A stretch of DNA of 64,000 nt from Acidobacteriota bacterium (GTDB lineage Bacteria > Acidobacteriota > Thermoanaerobaculia > Thermoanaerobaculales > Thermoanaerobaculaceae): contig JACQZW010000024.1 of NCBI GenBank assembly GCA_016213675.1, forward strand, positions 108,303-172,302. Direction: 5' to 3'. Below are positions 10,001 to 18,153 of this stretch, piece after piece. A program made the translations under genes and the position numbers. The notes below the pieces were generated by a model. It saw nothing but the letters and a program-made list of their open reading frames with translations, did not search any database and was not told the DNA's origin. Each line of letters opens with the position of its first letter. Position 1 is the first letter of the stretch.

Positions 10001-10756
10001 ACCGACCAGTACATCCACTTCGCGCCCACCGACCCCTCCTTCGTCGACCTGGACGGCGACGGCACGCCCGACCTGGCGATCGGCCGCCTCCCGGTCCGCA
10101 CCTCCGCGGAGCTCGCCGAGGTCATCCGAAAGACCCTGAGCTACGGCTGGAAGACCTACGGCAGCACCGCGGTTTTCGCCGCCGATGCGCTGGACCCGGG
10201 CGCCAATCTCCCGTTCAAGGCGGTGAGCGACAGTTTCATCCCCATGCTCGGGGCGGGCTGGACGACGCGGCGGGTCTATCTCGACGACATGTCCCTCGCC
10301 GATGCCAGGATCGCCCTCATGGACTCGATCAACGGGGGCGTGGCCCTGACCGGTTTCATCGGCCACTCCGGTCCGACGAGGTGGAGTTTCCCCTACCTGT
10401 TCTCGACCGCGGATGTTGACGCCCTCACCAATGCCGGCCAGCCCACGGTGGTGGCCCAGTGGGGGTGCTGGAACACCTACTACCTCTCGGGGAGCTATGA
10501 GGGCCTTGGCAACAAACTCCTGCTCTCCGGCGATCGGGGTGCGGCCGCGATTCTGGGCGCCACCACGATCACCCAGGACACCTCCGAGGCCGCCCTCGGC
10601 GAGGTCCTCTTCGGGGTCCTCACGCAGCCCGGAATGACGCTCGGCAAGGCGGTGCTGGCCGCGAAGAACGAGCTGGCAGCGACGCACAAGGGCCTTCCCG
10701 ACGTGCTCCTCGGCTGGACGCTGCTGGGCGATCCGGCGTTGGCGATCGAGCCGTGA
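7081..10756 (+). CDS. Secreted gingipain-like C25 cysteine peptidase
   Basis: About 1,225 residues. A signal peptide (MHRRTVPFMIVALLLAFAGGVSAQ) defines the start, preceded by AGAAGGAG. Residues ~25-380 are Cys-rich beta domains with a DUF11-like segment (GTLDPGETVTNTMSITN). A module follows, near base 8260, reading TTPVTLAGFQAHREGGRVDF, then EWTTATEVGTVGYS. The C25 propeptide/peptidase comes after it: VLLVGGDTYDY, catalytic His in FIGHSGPTRW and catalytic Cys in VAQWGCWNTYY. No C-terminal sorting domain follows the peptidase, unlike Porphyromonas gingipains. It probably hydrolyses extracellular or surface proteins. It ends 49 nt before the lasso cyclase; whether the two are co-transcribed cannot be told. 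The frame is open upstream to 6854, but that part is not protein-like. Confidence 0.92.
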
Positions 10757-10805
10757 GTGACGATGTCCGCATGAAGGGTGGGCCCGGGAGGACCGGGTCG
10801 CACCC

Positions 10806-12746
10806 ATGGCGGCAGGTGCGGCGAACGTTGCCGGGCGCGAGGATCGACTGAGCGGAATCGTCCTCGAGTATCGCCGTGATGGGGCGCCTCCCGATGGCGC
10901 GAGTCATGGGCGGATGATGGCTGTCCTGAGCGAGGTCGGGAGGGACGGCTGGCGGGTCGAGGTGTCGGCGCAAGCCCGCTTGGGTCACCTTCACTGCTGG
11001 ACGACCCCTGAGGAGGTCGGCGAGCGGCAGCCCCTGCGGCTGGAGGTCGAAGGCTTCGATCTCGCCTTCGATGGCCGGCTCGACAACCGGGACGAGCTCT
11101 GCCGGGCCCTCCGGGAGGACCTGCGAGAGCCGGCGGCGGCGCGCTCCGACGGCGAGATCGTGGCCGCCGCCTTCGGGCGCTGGGGCGAGCGCTGTTTCGA
11201 GCGTTTCCTCGGTCCCTTTGCCGTCGTCCTGGTCGAACGCGCCGGCGGCCGGGTGATCTGCGCCCGGGATCAGCTCGGCGACCGGACGCTGTGCTACCAC
11301 CTGAGCCGTGACCTGCTGCTCGTCGCCACCGAGGAGCAGGCCATCCTGGCTCATCCGGCCGTCGGCGATCGACAGGACGAGCCCACAGTGGCGGCGCACC
11401 TCGCCCTGAAGCCGCCCCAGCCCGGACGGACGTTCTTCGCGGAGATCGAGGAGCTCCCACCGGCGCACCTGCTGCACGTGACGCCGACCTCCGGAAAGTT
11501 GGCCCGTTACTGGGAGCTGCGTCCAGGGCAGGTCCGCTATCGCCGCGACTCCGAGTACGCCGAGCACTTTCGCGAGCTGCTGAATGCCGCGGTGCTCGCT
11601 CGGGCCCGCTCGGTGGCCCCGGTGAGCGTGCTCATGAGTGGCGGCATGGACTCGACCTCCATCGCCGCCGTGGCGGCCCGCGAGTTCGGACGCGGCGACA
11701 CGCCGCTGGTTATCTCCTGGGTTTTCCGGGAGCTTCGGGGCGCCGACGAGCGACCGTGGATCGACGCCACGGTGAAGCACCTCGGCCTGGAGGCGCTGGC
11801 GATTCCGTCCGACGGCGCGTGGCCGCTGCGCGACGGGACCCGCTGGGCGAGCAACCCGAACATACCAGCCGAGGGCATCTTTCGGGCCCTGATGGACTCG
11901 GCCCTGCAGGCGGCCAGATCGGCCGGCGCGACCACGCTCCTGTCGGGGGAGGCGGGGGATCAGCTCTTCGGTGGCGCCGAGTACTGGCTCCACGACCTGC
12001 TCCGCGAGGGCCGGTGGGGAACCGCGTTGGCCGGCCTGGTCGGTCAGTCCTGGTACTACGGGGTCCTGCGGCACCGCACCGGTCTTCCCGTGCGCAGTGC
12101 CGTGTGGAAGGCGATGGGCAAGATGCGGAGACGCACCAGGCCCACACCTCCGTGGCTCACCGAGCTCGGCGCGAGCATGCTCCCCGACGAGCCCACGGTG
12201 GCGGCCGAGGACGCGATGTGTGAGGTCCGCCGCCGGTGCGCGACCGACCCATGGCTGCCCTTCAACGCCACCTTCTCCCGCTACCACGCCCTGCGGTCGG
12301 GCGTAGACCACCGGCGGCCGTACCGCGATCGTCGCCTCATCGAGTTCGCCGCCGCGGTCCCTGCCCACGTGCTGCATCGGCCGGGATGGGGCAAGTGGGT
12401 CCAGCGAGAGGCCATGCGGGGCCTGCTGCCGGAGAAGGTGCGCCGCCGGCGCCGGTGGTCCACGCTCTTCCCCCTTGCGGCGAGGGGGTTGGCCAAGCAG
12501 GAGCGGCGCAAGGTCCTCGAGATCCTCGCCACGCCCGACGCGCAGTGGCGGCGCTACATTCGATCCGAGTGGATGAACGAGACCCTGCGCGGATGGATGG
12601 AATCCCAGGACACCCCCGTTGACTTCTTAGTACCGTGGCAGTGTCTGATTCACGAGCTGTGGTCGCGCAACCGACAAGGTGGTGAGAGTGACCAGGACCG
12701 CGCGCCGAACGTGAGCCTAGCGCGGGGAAGGAGTACTGATGACTGA
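10806..12746 (+). CDS. Lasso peptide cyclase (asparagine synthetase-like, C protein)
   Basis: 646 residues. Residues ~15-200 are a degenerate glutaminase-like domain: it reads LSGIVLEYRRDG where asparagine synthetase has a catalytic Met-Cys-Gly-Ile, so the nucleophilic Cys is absent, as in lasso cyclases. The synthetase half has the ATP pyrophosphatase loop SGGMDS (278-283) and SGEAGDQLFGG. In lasso biosynthesis this enzyme adenylates the Asp/Glu side chain of the core and closes the macrolactam with the N-terminal amine. It overlaps the precursor gene by 8 nt, and three further lasso genes follow on the same strand. A true asparagine synthetase is unlikely given the missing Cys and the neighbours. 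The ATG at 10806 lacks a strong ribosome site, so the start is less sure than the identity. Confidence 0.93.
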   Translation: MAAGAANVAGREDRLSGIVLEYRRDGAPPDGASHGRMMAVLSEVGRDGWRVEVSAQARLGHLHCWTTPEEVGERQPLRLEVEGFDLAFDGRLDNRDELCRALREDLREPAAARSDGEIVAAAFGRWGERCFERFLGPFAVVLVERAGGRVICARDQLGDRTLCYHLSRDLLLVATEEQAILAHPAVGDRQDEPTVAAHLALKPPQPGRTFFAEIEELPPAHLLHVTPTSGKLARYWELRPGQVRYRRDSEYAEHFRELLNAAVLARARSVAPVSVLMSGGMDSTSIAAVAAREFGRGDTPLVISWVFRELRGADERPWIDATVKHLGLEALAIPSDGAWPLRDGTRWASNPNIPAEGIFRALMDSALQAARSAGATTLLSGEAGDQLFGGAEYWLHDLLREGRWGTALAGLVGQSWYYGVLRHRTGLPVRSAVWKAMGKMRRRTRPTPPWLTELGASMLPDEPTVAAEDAMCEVRRRCATDPWLPFNATFSRYHALRSGVDHRRPYRDRRLIEFAAAVPAHVLHRPGWGKWVQREAMRGLLPEKVRRRRRWSTLFPLAARGLAKQERRKVLEILATPDAQWRRYIRSEWMNETLRGWMESQDTPVDFLVPWQCLIHELWSRNRQGGESDQDRAPNVSLARGRSTDD

Positions 12747-12930
12747 TCATGAGGAGAGCGCCGTCTCGCAGGGCGGCGATGGGAGCCCGGTCCGGCCCGA
12801 GAGAAGCGCGTGCAGAGCCTACGAGCCTCCACGGCTGACCGTGCTGGGCGATGTCCGCACCATCACCATGGGCCCCTCGCTGGGGGGCGTCGACAGCGGA
12901 GGGTATCCCGCCGGGACCCATGGGCCTTGA
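12739..12930 (+). CDS. Lasso peptide precursor (A protein)
   Basis: 63 residues. The leader carries the recognition signature YEPPRLTVLGD (Y28, P31, L33, G37) bound by the B1 protein, and Thr43 at position -2 before the cleavage site (RTITM | G). The predicted 19-residue core is GPSLGGVDSGGYPAGTHGP. Gly1 can close onto Asp8 to give an 8-residue ring, leaving an 11-residue tail in which Tyr12 or His17 could act as the plug. The start ATG has GGGGAAGGAG about 6 nt upstream and overlaps the cyclase stop. The C-terminal residue is Pro, not Ser, which matters for the kinase encoded next. Core boundaries follow the known Thr(-2)/Gly(+1) rule and are predicted, not observed. Confidence 0.92.
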   Translation: MTDHEESAVSQGGDGSPVRPERSACRAYEPPRLTVLGDVRTITMGPSLGGVDSGGYPAGTHGP

Positions 12931-12946
12931 GGATCCGGTGGCGGTT

Positions 12947-13948
12947 ATGGTGAGGTTGGACGCCACCCCGGCAGGCGCACCGCTGATCGATCAGATCAGC
13001 CTGGGCTGGCGGGCCGCCGATTGGCCCGCCTTCCTTGCCGGGGGTGTGGGCTACGGGGTGGCGGGGCACGAGGTCGTCACCCCCGAGCCCCTGCCCGGTC
13101 TCGAGCCCTTCAGGATCGCCGCGCGCCCGGAGCCGGCTTGGTCTCCTGCTCCCCCTGCCGCGGCCCGCCCGGAAGGAACTGGCCGGGTTTGGTTCCAGGG
13201 CGAGGTGGCGATGGCAGGACACCGCCGGGAGATTCGGTCCTGGGCGGATCCAATGGGGTATCGGATCGAGGTCGAGGGCCTGCCCCCCTTCGATGTCGCT
13301 CGTGACGGCGGCGTGGTCACCTGTGACGCTGCACCGGGGGTCGCCCGATCTCAGCCTTTCACGGAGGCGGTCCTTGGCCCCGCCCTGACCGTTGCCCTGG
13401 CCCTCAAGGGGACGTTCTGCTTCCACGCCAGCGCCTTGCGGCGAGGCGACAGGGTGGTGGCCTTCGCGGGCGAGAGCGGCGCGGGCAAGTCGACGTTGGC
13501 CCGCGAGATCGACCTCGCGACCAATGGGCGCTGGGCGCGCGTTTCCGACGACGCCCTGCCGGTGATGGTGCAGGACGGGAACATCGAGGTGGATGTCAGA
13601 TTCCCTCAGCTCAAGCTCGACGCGAGCGAGCAGAGCACGCCCGACCGGCGGGGCCGCTTTCCGCTCGCGGCGTTCGTAATCGTGGAGCCGAGCCCTCCCG
13701 CCGCCGGGGGGCACCTCGAACAGGCCGGTCCTGCCGAGTCCCTGCTCGCCGTGGCCTCTCATACGGTTGCGGCGCGGCTGTTCGACCGCGAGCTGCTGGG
13801 AAGCCATCTCGCCTTCAGCCGCGACGTGGCCCGGCTCGTCCCGGTCTTCCGGCTCACGTACCCGCACCGTCCTTCAGCAATCGCTGAGGTCGTCGCGATT
13901 CTCGACCGACTGGTCGGCCCGGATCACCATCGCGGAGCCCGGGTGTGA
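12947..13948 (+). CDS. HPr kinase-like protein of the lasso cluster
   Basis: About 333 residues. The C-terminal half is HPrK/P-like with a P-loop GESGAGKST (bases ~13468-13494) preceded by CFHASAL and VVAFA, as in the kinase domain of HPrK. The N-terminal ~140 residues are unlike HPrK. Related kinases occur in some lasso clusters; the one in the paeninodin cluster phosphorylates a C-terminal Ser of its precursor. The start is uncertain: ATG 12947 has GGTGG about 5 nt upstream and leaves a 16-nt gap after the precursor; ATG 12920 would overlap the precursor and lacks a ribosome site. The stop overlaps the B1 start by 4 nt (GTGA). No PTS genes are near, so a role in carbon catabolite control is unlikely. 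Confidence 0.85.
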   Translation: MVRLDATPAGAPLIDQISLGWRAADWPAFLAGGVGYGVAGHEVVTPEPLPGLEPFRIAARPEPAWSPAPPAAARPEGTGRVWFQGEVAMAGHRREIRSWADPMGYRIEVEGLPPFDVARDGGVVTCDAAPGVARSQPFTEAVLGPALTVALALKGTFCFHASALRRGDRVVAFAGESGAGKSTLAREIDLATNGRWARVSDDALPVMVQDGNIEVDVRFPQLKLDASEQSTPDRRGRFPLAAFVIVEPSPPAAGGHLEQAGPAESLLAVASHTVAARLFDRELLGSHLAFSRDVARLVPVFRLTYPHRPSAIAEVVAILDRLVGPDHHRGARV

Positions 13949-14244
13949 ACCCCGGCTCTGCAGACCTCGCGGGCGGGACGGTTCTGCAGCGCAGCGACCG
14001 GGTTCTGGTCGCCCACCTCCAGGGGGAATCGGTGTTGCTCGATCCGGATGCTGGGCGCTACTACGCGCTGAACCCGGTAGGCTCGGCGATCTGGTCGTTA
14101 CTGGAGAGACCCCTGGCGCTCGCGACGCTCGCGGAGCTCGTCGTGGCGCAGTTCGCGGTAGCACCAGAGGTCGCATGGCGCGACTGTGTGACATTCGTGG
14201 AGGAACTTAAGGCCCATGGGTTGGTGGAGCTCCAAGCTCGCTAG
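13945..14244 (+). CDS. PqqD-like lasso leader-recognition protein (B1)
   Basis: 99 residues with the PqqD fold signature: VLLDPDAGRYYALNPVGSAI then a helical WSLLERPLALATLAELV and FVEELKAHGLVEL. As a stand-alone RiPP recognition element it binds the leader peptide (Y-x-x-P-x-L motif) and presents the precursor to the B2 protease. The GTG start overlaps the stop of the kinase gene (GTGA), indicating translational coupling. Its C-terminal end overlaps the B2 start by 29 nt. The split B1/B2 arrangement is typical outside the proteobacterial single-B clusters. Confidence 0.92.
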   Translation: MNPGSADLAGGTVLQRSDRVLVAHLQGESVLLDPDAGRYYALNPVGSAIWSLLERPLALATLAELVVAQFAVAPEVAWRDCVTFVEELKAHGLVELQAR

Positions 14245-14779
14245 GCTGGCCGCAGACCCGGGCCAGGCCCTGCGCGACGGGCTCACCGTCGCGACGGCCC
14301 GGTTCTGGCTCGGCGTCACGTCGGTAGCGTTGCGCGTGTCGGGTCTTCGGCGGACGCAAAGGCTCCTTGGCCTGCCCACGACGATCGAGAGCGGGGAGCC
14401 AGCCGGCGCCAGCCGCTTCCCATCCTCGCAGATCCTGTGCTCCACCCCACCGGTCGCGCCGGAGGTTTCCATCGCAGCGTCCAACGCGACGCGCACCGGC
14501 GATCGGTTCCGCGTGATCGCCACAGGCAACGAGAGCGAGCGCCTGAGCAGGCTGGTCGGCTTCGCGGCGCGATTGCGACCTCGACCGTTCACTTGCCTGC
14601 CTCGAAGCCTGGTCCTGCAGCGCCTCCTGTTGTGGCGAGGCGTCGCGGCCACGATGCGGATCGGTGTGCGGCCCGCCAGGGATCGAGTCGCAGCACACGC
14701 CTGGCTCGAGGTGGACGGTCGGCCCGTGGGCGAGAGATCGGATCCCGGGCAGAGCTTCGCCGTCCTGCTTCCCGAGTAG
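14216..14779 (+). CDS. Lasso leader peptidase (transglutaminase-like, B2)
   Basis: 187 residues. The C-terminal half is the lasso B2 family: catalytic Cys127 in FTCLPRSLVLQRLL, His161 in AHAWLEVDG and Asp167. The enzyme cleaves the leader before core Gly1, acting with B1 and the cyclase in one complex. The N-terminal ~75 residues are a helical region rich in Arg and Leu, and the stretch 60-95 is variable. It is the last recognisable gene of the cluster. No ABC exporter (D), lasso isopeptidase or TonB receptor is encoded next to it, so export and turnover must rely on genes elsewhere. Confidence 0.9.
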   Translation: MGWWSSKLARLAADPGQALRDGLTVATARFWLGVTSVALRVSGLRRTQRLLGLPTTIESGEPAGASRFPSSQILCSTPPVAPEVSIAASNATRTGDRFRVIATGNESERLSRLVGFAARLRPRPFTCLPRSLVLQRLLLWRGVAATMRIGVRPARDRVAAHAWLEVDGRPVGERSDPGQSFAVLLPE

Positions 14780-14813
14780 GTGGCAGGGCCGACGAGTCTT
14801 GCACTCCTGCTGT

Positions 14814-14960
14814 CGGCGCAGGCGTGAAGTGCGGGGATTGGTCGCGCTGGGCGTCTACTCGCGCCTCGAGGAGACCGCGCACCAGCCGAACGAGTCGTGC
14901 CTGCTCGAGAACGTGATCTCCGACGCCAAGGTCTTCGCCCTCACGGCGCTCGGCGCCTGA
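14814..14960 (+). other. Possible coding remnant downstream of the lasso cluster
   Basis: The 298 bases between the lasso genes and the next kinase contain a short protein-like stretch ending LGVYSRLEETAHQPNESCLL and then ENVISDAKVFALTALGA before a stop. Nothing upstream of it reads as protein and no start with a ribosome site is evident. It may be the C-terminal remnant of a lost gene; I do not recognise the family. Confidence 0.2.
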
Positions 14961-15077
14961 CGGGCGGCGGGCGCACAGCCGCCGCGGCACATCGAGCCGC
15001 CTCGCGTGCAGGACCGCTGAGCCGAGGACGGTCCGTGACGACCTGATTGCCGCTAAGATGAGCAAAAGGGCGCGCAG

Positions 15078-17027
15078 ATGGCAATCCCCCCGGACGACGG
15101 AAGCTCCAACGGCGACGCGCTCGTCGCCAGCGAGGCGCGGTTGCGCCGGGCGCAGCGCGTGGCCCGTCTCGGGAGCTGGGAGCTGGACCTCGCCAGCAAG
15201 GTCATGTGGGGCTCGGACGAGGCCTTCCGGATCTACGGGCTGCCAGCGGCGCCGGACAACTCGCTGCCCTTCGGCATCGTGAAGGAGATCCCCCTCCCCG
15301 AGTACCGGCCCGGGCTCGACCGGGCGCTACGGGATCTCGTGCAGCACGGCACGCCCTACGAGATCCGCTTCTGTATCCGGCGCCATGACGACGGAGCGAT
15401 CCGCCACGTGCACTCCTTCGCCGAGGCCACACACGACGAGGCCGGCGCGCCCGTCCTCGTCACCGGGACCATCCAGGACGTCACCGAGCACGAGGAGGCG
15501 ACGCGCGCCCTGCAGGACGCGTTGCGGGCCAACGAGGAGCGCGCGCGGCTCATCCTGGAGCAGGCCGCCGATGCGATTTTCCTCGGCTCCCCGAACGGGG
15601 CGTTCACCAGTGTCAACGAGCGCGCCTGCGAGCTGACCGGCTACGACCGCGACGAGCTGGTGGGCCGCAGCTTCGACCTCCTGTTCACCCCCGCGGTGCT
15701 CGCCGCCGGCCCGCTGCGCTACGACCTCATCCATCGCGGCGACACGGTCGTCAACGAGCGCCTCCTCACCCGCAAGGACGGCAAGGAGGTGCTCGTCGAG
15801 ATGCGCGCGAAGAAGCTCTCCGACGGCACCCTGCAGGCGATCGTCCGCGACATCTCGGAGCGCCGGCATCTGGAGGAGCAGCTCCAGCTCCGCCAGCGCA
15901 TGGACTCCGTCGGCACCCTCGCCGGGGGCATCGCCCACGACTTCAACAACATCCTGGCGGCCATCGTCGGCTACGCCGACCTGCTCCGGATCACCGGCAG
16001 CGGGCTGGATGCCGGCCAGCAGCGGGGTGTCGAGGGAATCCTGAAGGCCGCCCGGCGGGCCGCCGACCTGGTCCGCGGGCTGCAGATGCTCTCGCGTCCG
16101 GAGTCGGCCGGGATCGAGAGCTTCGACCTCCACAAGGTCGCCTCGGAGGTCTTCCAGGTCCTCGGCGAGACCACGGATCGGCTCATCGCCAAGGAGATGC
16201 TGATCCCACCGGGCCGGTTCCCCGTCCACGGCAGCGCGTCGGCGCTCTACCACGCGCTCATGAACCTGGGGATCAACGCCGTCCAGGCCGTCGAGCAGAA
16301 AGGCCCGGGGGAAGGCGATCGCGTCAGCATCGACGCCCGGGACGTCGTGGCGACGGCGGGCGGTCCGCTGCCGCTCCCCCCCGGCCCGTACGTCCACGTG
16401 CGCGTGCGGGACACCGGCGTGGGCATGTCGCCCGAGGTGCAGAAGCAGGCGTTCGACCCCCTCTTCACGACCAAGGAGAAAGGGGAGCGCAAGGGCCAGG
16501 GCCTGGGGCTGGCGATGGTCTACAACATCGTGGTGCGCCAGCACGGCGGCCTGATCGACGTCGACAGCGCGGAGGGGGCAGGCTCCACCTTCAACCTCTA
16601 CCTGCCCAGGGGGCGGGCGGCCGAGGACGGACAGCGGGCGGACGCGGCGGCGACCCCCGGCGGCACCGAGACCATCCTCATCGTCGACGACGAGCAACAG
16701 ATCGTGACCCTCAGCCGCGAGGTGCTGGAACGGGTCGGCTACACGGTGCTGGCGGCCGCCGACGGGCTGGAAGCCCTCGAAGTGTTTCGGGCGCGGACGG
16801 GCGAGATCGACCTCGTGCTGCTCGACCGCACCCTGCCCAAGCTGCCGGGGGAGCGCGTTCTGCAGGAGATGTTGCGCGTGCGGCCCGACGTCAAGGTCGT
16901 CGTGTCGTCCGGCGACGCCTCGGTCGACCTCGCCGGCTTTCCCGGCGCGCTGCGGATCCTGCACAAGCCGTACGCGCCTTCCCTCCTGTACCGGGTCGTG
17001 CGCGAAGTCCTCGACGGCAGCCTCTGA
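15078..17027 (+). CDS. Hybrid sensor histidine kinase with two PAS domains and C-terminal receiver
   Basis: 649 residues, soluble. Two PAS/PAC domains (about 30-140 and 150-265, the second with SPNGAFTSVNERACELTGYD). The phosphoacceptor His287 lies in GGIAHDFNNILAAIVG, and the HATPase domain has DTGVGMSPEVQ and GLGLAMVY. A receiver domain starts at ~520 (ILIVDDEQQ, Asp in LVLLDRTLPKLPG, Lys in LHKPY). This is the common PAS-HisKA-REC form in which phosphate is passed internally and then to an unlinked partner or regulator. It stands alone between the lasso cluster and the cyd genes, which face it. Signal and output are unknown. Confidence 0.93.
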   Translation: MAIPPDDGSSNGDALVASEARLRRAQRVARLGSWELDLASKVMWGSDEAFRIYGLPAAPDNSLPFGIVKEIPLPEYRPGLDRALRDLVQHGTPYEIRFCIRRHDDGAIRHVHSFAEATHDEAGAPVLVTGTIQDVTEHEEATRALQDALRANEERARLILEQAADAIFLGSPNGAFTSVNERACELTGYDRDELVGRSFDLLFTPAVLAAGPLRYDLIHRGDTVVNERLLTRKDGKEVLVEMRAKKLSDGTLQAIVRDISERRHLEEQLQLRQRMDSVGTLAGGIAHDFNNILAAIVGYADLLRITGSGLDAGQQRGVEGILKAARRAADLVRGLQMLSRPESAGIESFDLHKVASEVFQVLGETTDRLIAKEMLIPPGRFPVHGSASALYHALMNLGINAVQAVEQKGPGEGDRVSIDARDVVATAGGPLPLPPGPYVHVRVRDTGVGMSPEVQKQAFDPLFTTKEKGERKGQGLGLAMVYNIVVRQHGGLIDVDSAEGAGSTFNLYLPRGRAAEDGQRADAAATPGGTETILIVDDEQQIVTLSREVLERVGYTVLAAADGLEALEVFRARTGEIDLVLLDRTLPKLPGERVLQEMLRVRPDVKVVVSSGDASVDLAGFPGALRILHKPYAPSLLYRVVREVLDGSL

Positions 17028-17117
17028 CCTCGGCTCGGCACGAGGCGTCGCCCGGAAGCAACCGGCGATGCGCGCGCCGACTCAGGGTCCCCCTCAGTGC
17101 CGCCCAGCTTCGCGGCG

Positions 17118-18146
17118 TCAGTACGACTGCGGGTCCAGCCGCACCTTGCCGCGGAACGTCCAGTAGATCACCGCCGTGTAGCCTGCCACGAACGGCATCC
17201 CGATCGCCGCGATGACCAGCATGATGGTGAGCGTGCGCGGGCTCGACGCCGCCGAGTGGATCGTCAGCGACAAGCCCGGGTCGTTGCTCGCCGTCACCAG
17301 GTTGGGGAACAGGACGCCGCCGAAGAGCGCGAGCAGCCCGGCGATCGTCGCGCAGCTCGAGGCGAACGCCTGCGCCGGCCGGCGCCAGTAGATCGAGCGC
17401 GGGATGTTGGCGATCGCCAGGACGGTGGCGACGACGACGATCGCCGCCCACGGGAAGCGCGAGAACTTGGTTGCGGCACGCGGCACCATCACCAGCGTGT
17501 AGATGGTCGTCAGCAGGTAGCCGACCAGGAACACGCCGAAGGTCCGCCACATCCAGGCCTCGAGGCGCTGCTGCAGCTCGGCCTCGGTCTTGAGGTAGAG
17601 GAACAGCGCGCCGTGCATCGCGAACGTCGCGACGGCGAAGACGCCGACGAGCAGCGCGTAGGGGTTGAGCTGGTCGAGCAGCGTGCCGGTGAAGTCGCCG
17701 TGCGCGTCGAGCGGCACGCCGAGGATCGCGTTGCCGACCGCCACTCCGAACAGCAGCGTGGCCGACGCCGAGCCGGCGAAGAACGCCCAGTCCCAGAAGC
17801 GCCGCCAGCCTGCGCCGGCCATCTTGCTGCGGAACTCGAGCGACACTGCGCGCAGGATGAGGGCGAAGAGGAGCAGCATGAACGCCGTGTAGAAGCCCGA
17901 GAAGGCGCTCGCGTAGGCCTCGGGGAAGGCCGCGAAGAGCGCCCCGCCGAACGTCACCAGCCACACCTCGTTGCCGTCCCAGATCGGCCCGATCGCGTTC
18001 ATCGCAATGCGGCGCTCGCGGTCGTCGCGGGGCACGAACGGGTGGAGGATCCCGACCCCGAGGTCGAAGCCGTCGAGGATCGCGTAGCCGGTCAGCAGCA
18101 CGCCCTGGATCACGAACCAGACGGTTGCGAGCGTGGTCGCGTCCAT
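17118..18146 (-). CDS. cydB: Cytochrome bd-type quinol oxidase subunit II (CydB)
   Basis: 342 residues with the CydB pattern of eight or so membrane helices. It starts [27 protein letters not shown] and contains [28 protein letters not shown], both hallmark CydB segments. With CydA it forms the bd oxidase, which reduces O2 to water with electrons from quinol and has high O2 affinity. It starts 7 nt after the cydA stop, so the two form an operon in the order cydA-cydB. No cydX-like small gene or cydDC exporter is visible. The end faces the hybrid kinase gene (convergent). Confidence 0.96.
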   Translation of the reverse strand: MDATTLATVWFVIQGVLLTGYAILDGFDLGVGILHPFVPRDDRERRIAMNAIGPIWDGNEVWLVTFGGALFAAFPEAYASAFSGFYTAFMLLLFALILRAVSLEFRSKMAGAGWRRFWDWAFFAGSASATLLFGVAVGNAILGVPLDAHGDFTGTLLDQLNPYALLVGVFAVATFAMHGALFLYLKTEAELQQRLEAWMWRTFGVFLVGYLLTTIYTLVMVPRAATKFSRFPWAAIVVVATVLAIANIPRSIYWRRPAQAFASSCATIAGLLALFGGVLFPNLVTASNDPGLSLTIHSAASSPRTLTIMLVIAAIGMPFVAGYTAVIYWTFRGKVRLDPQSY

Positions 18147-18153
18147 GTTTCCC

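Noticed and set aside
10806..12746. Housekeeping asparagine synthetase
   Set aside because: The N-terminal catalytic Cys is missing and the gene is linked to precursor, B1 and B2 genes.
12851..12946. Longer N-terminus for the lasso-cluster kinase
   Set aside because: It would lie out of frame inside the precursor gene, has no ribosome site and reads as low-complexity sequence.
12947..13948. True HPr kinase/phosphorylase of sugar regulation
   Set aside because: No ptsH-like gene or PTS neighbour, a different N-terminal domain, and the gene is embedded in the lasso cluster.
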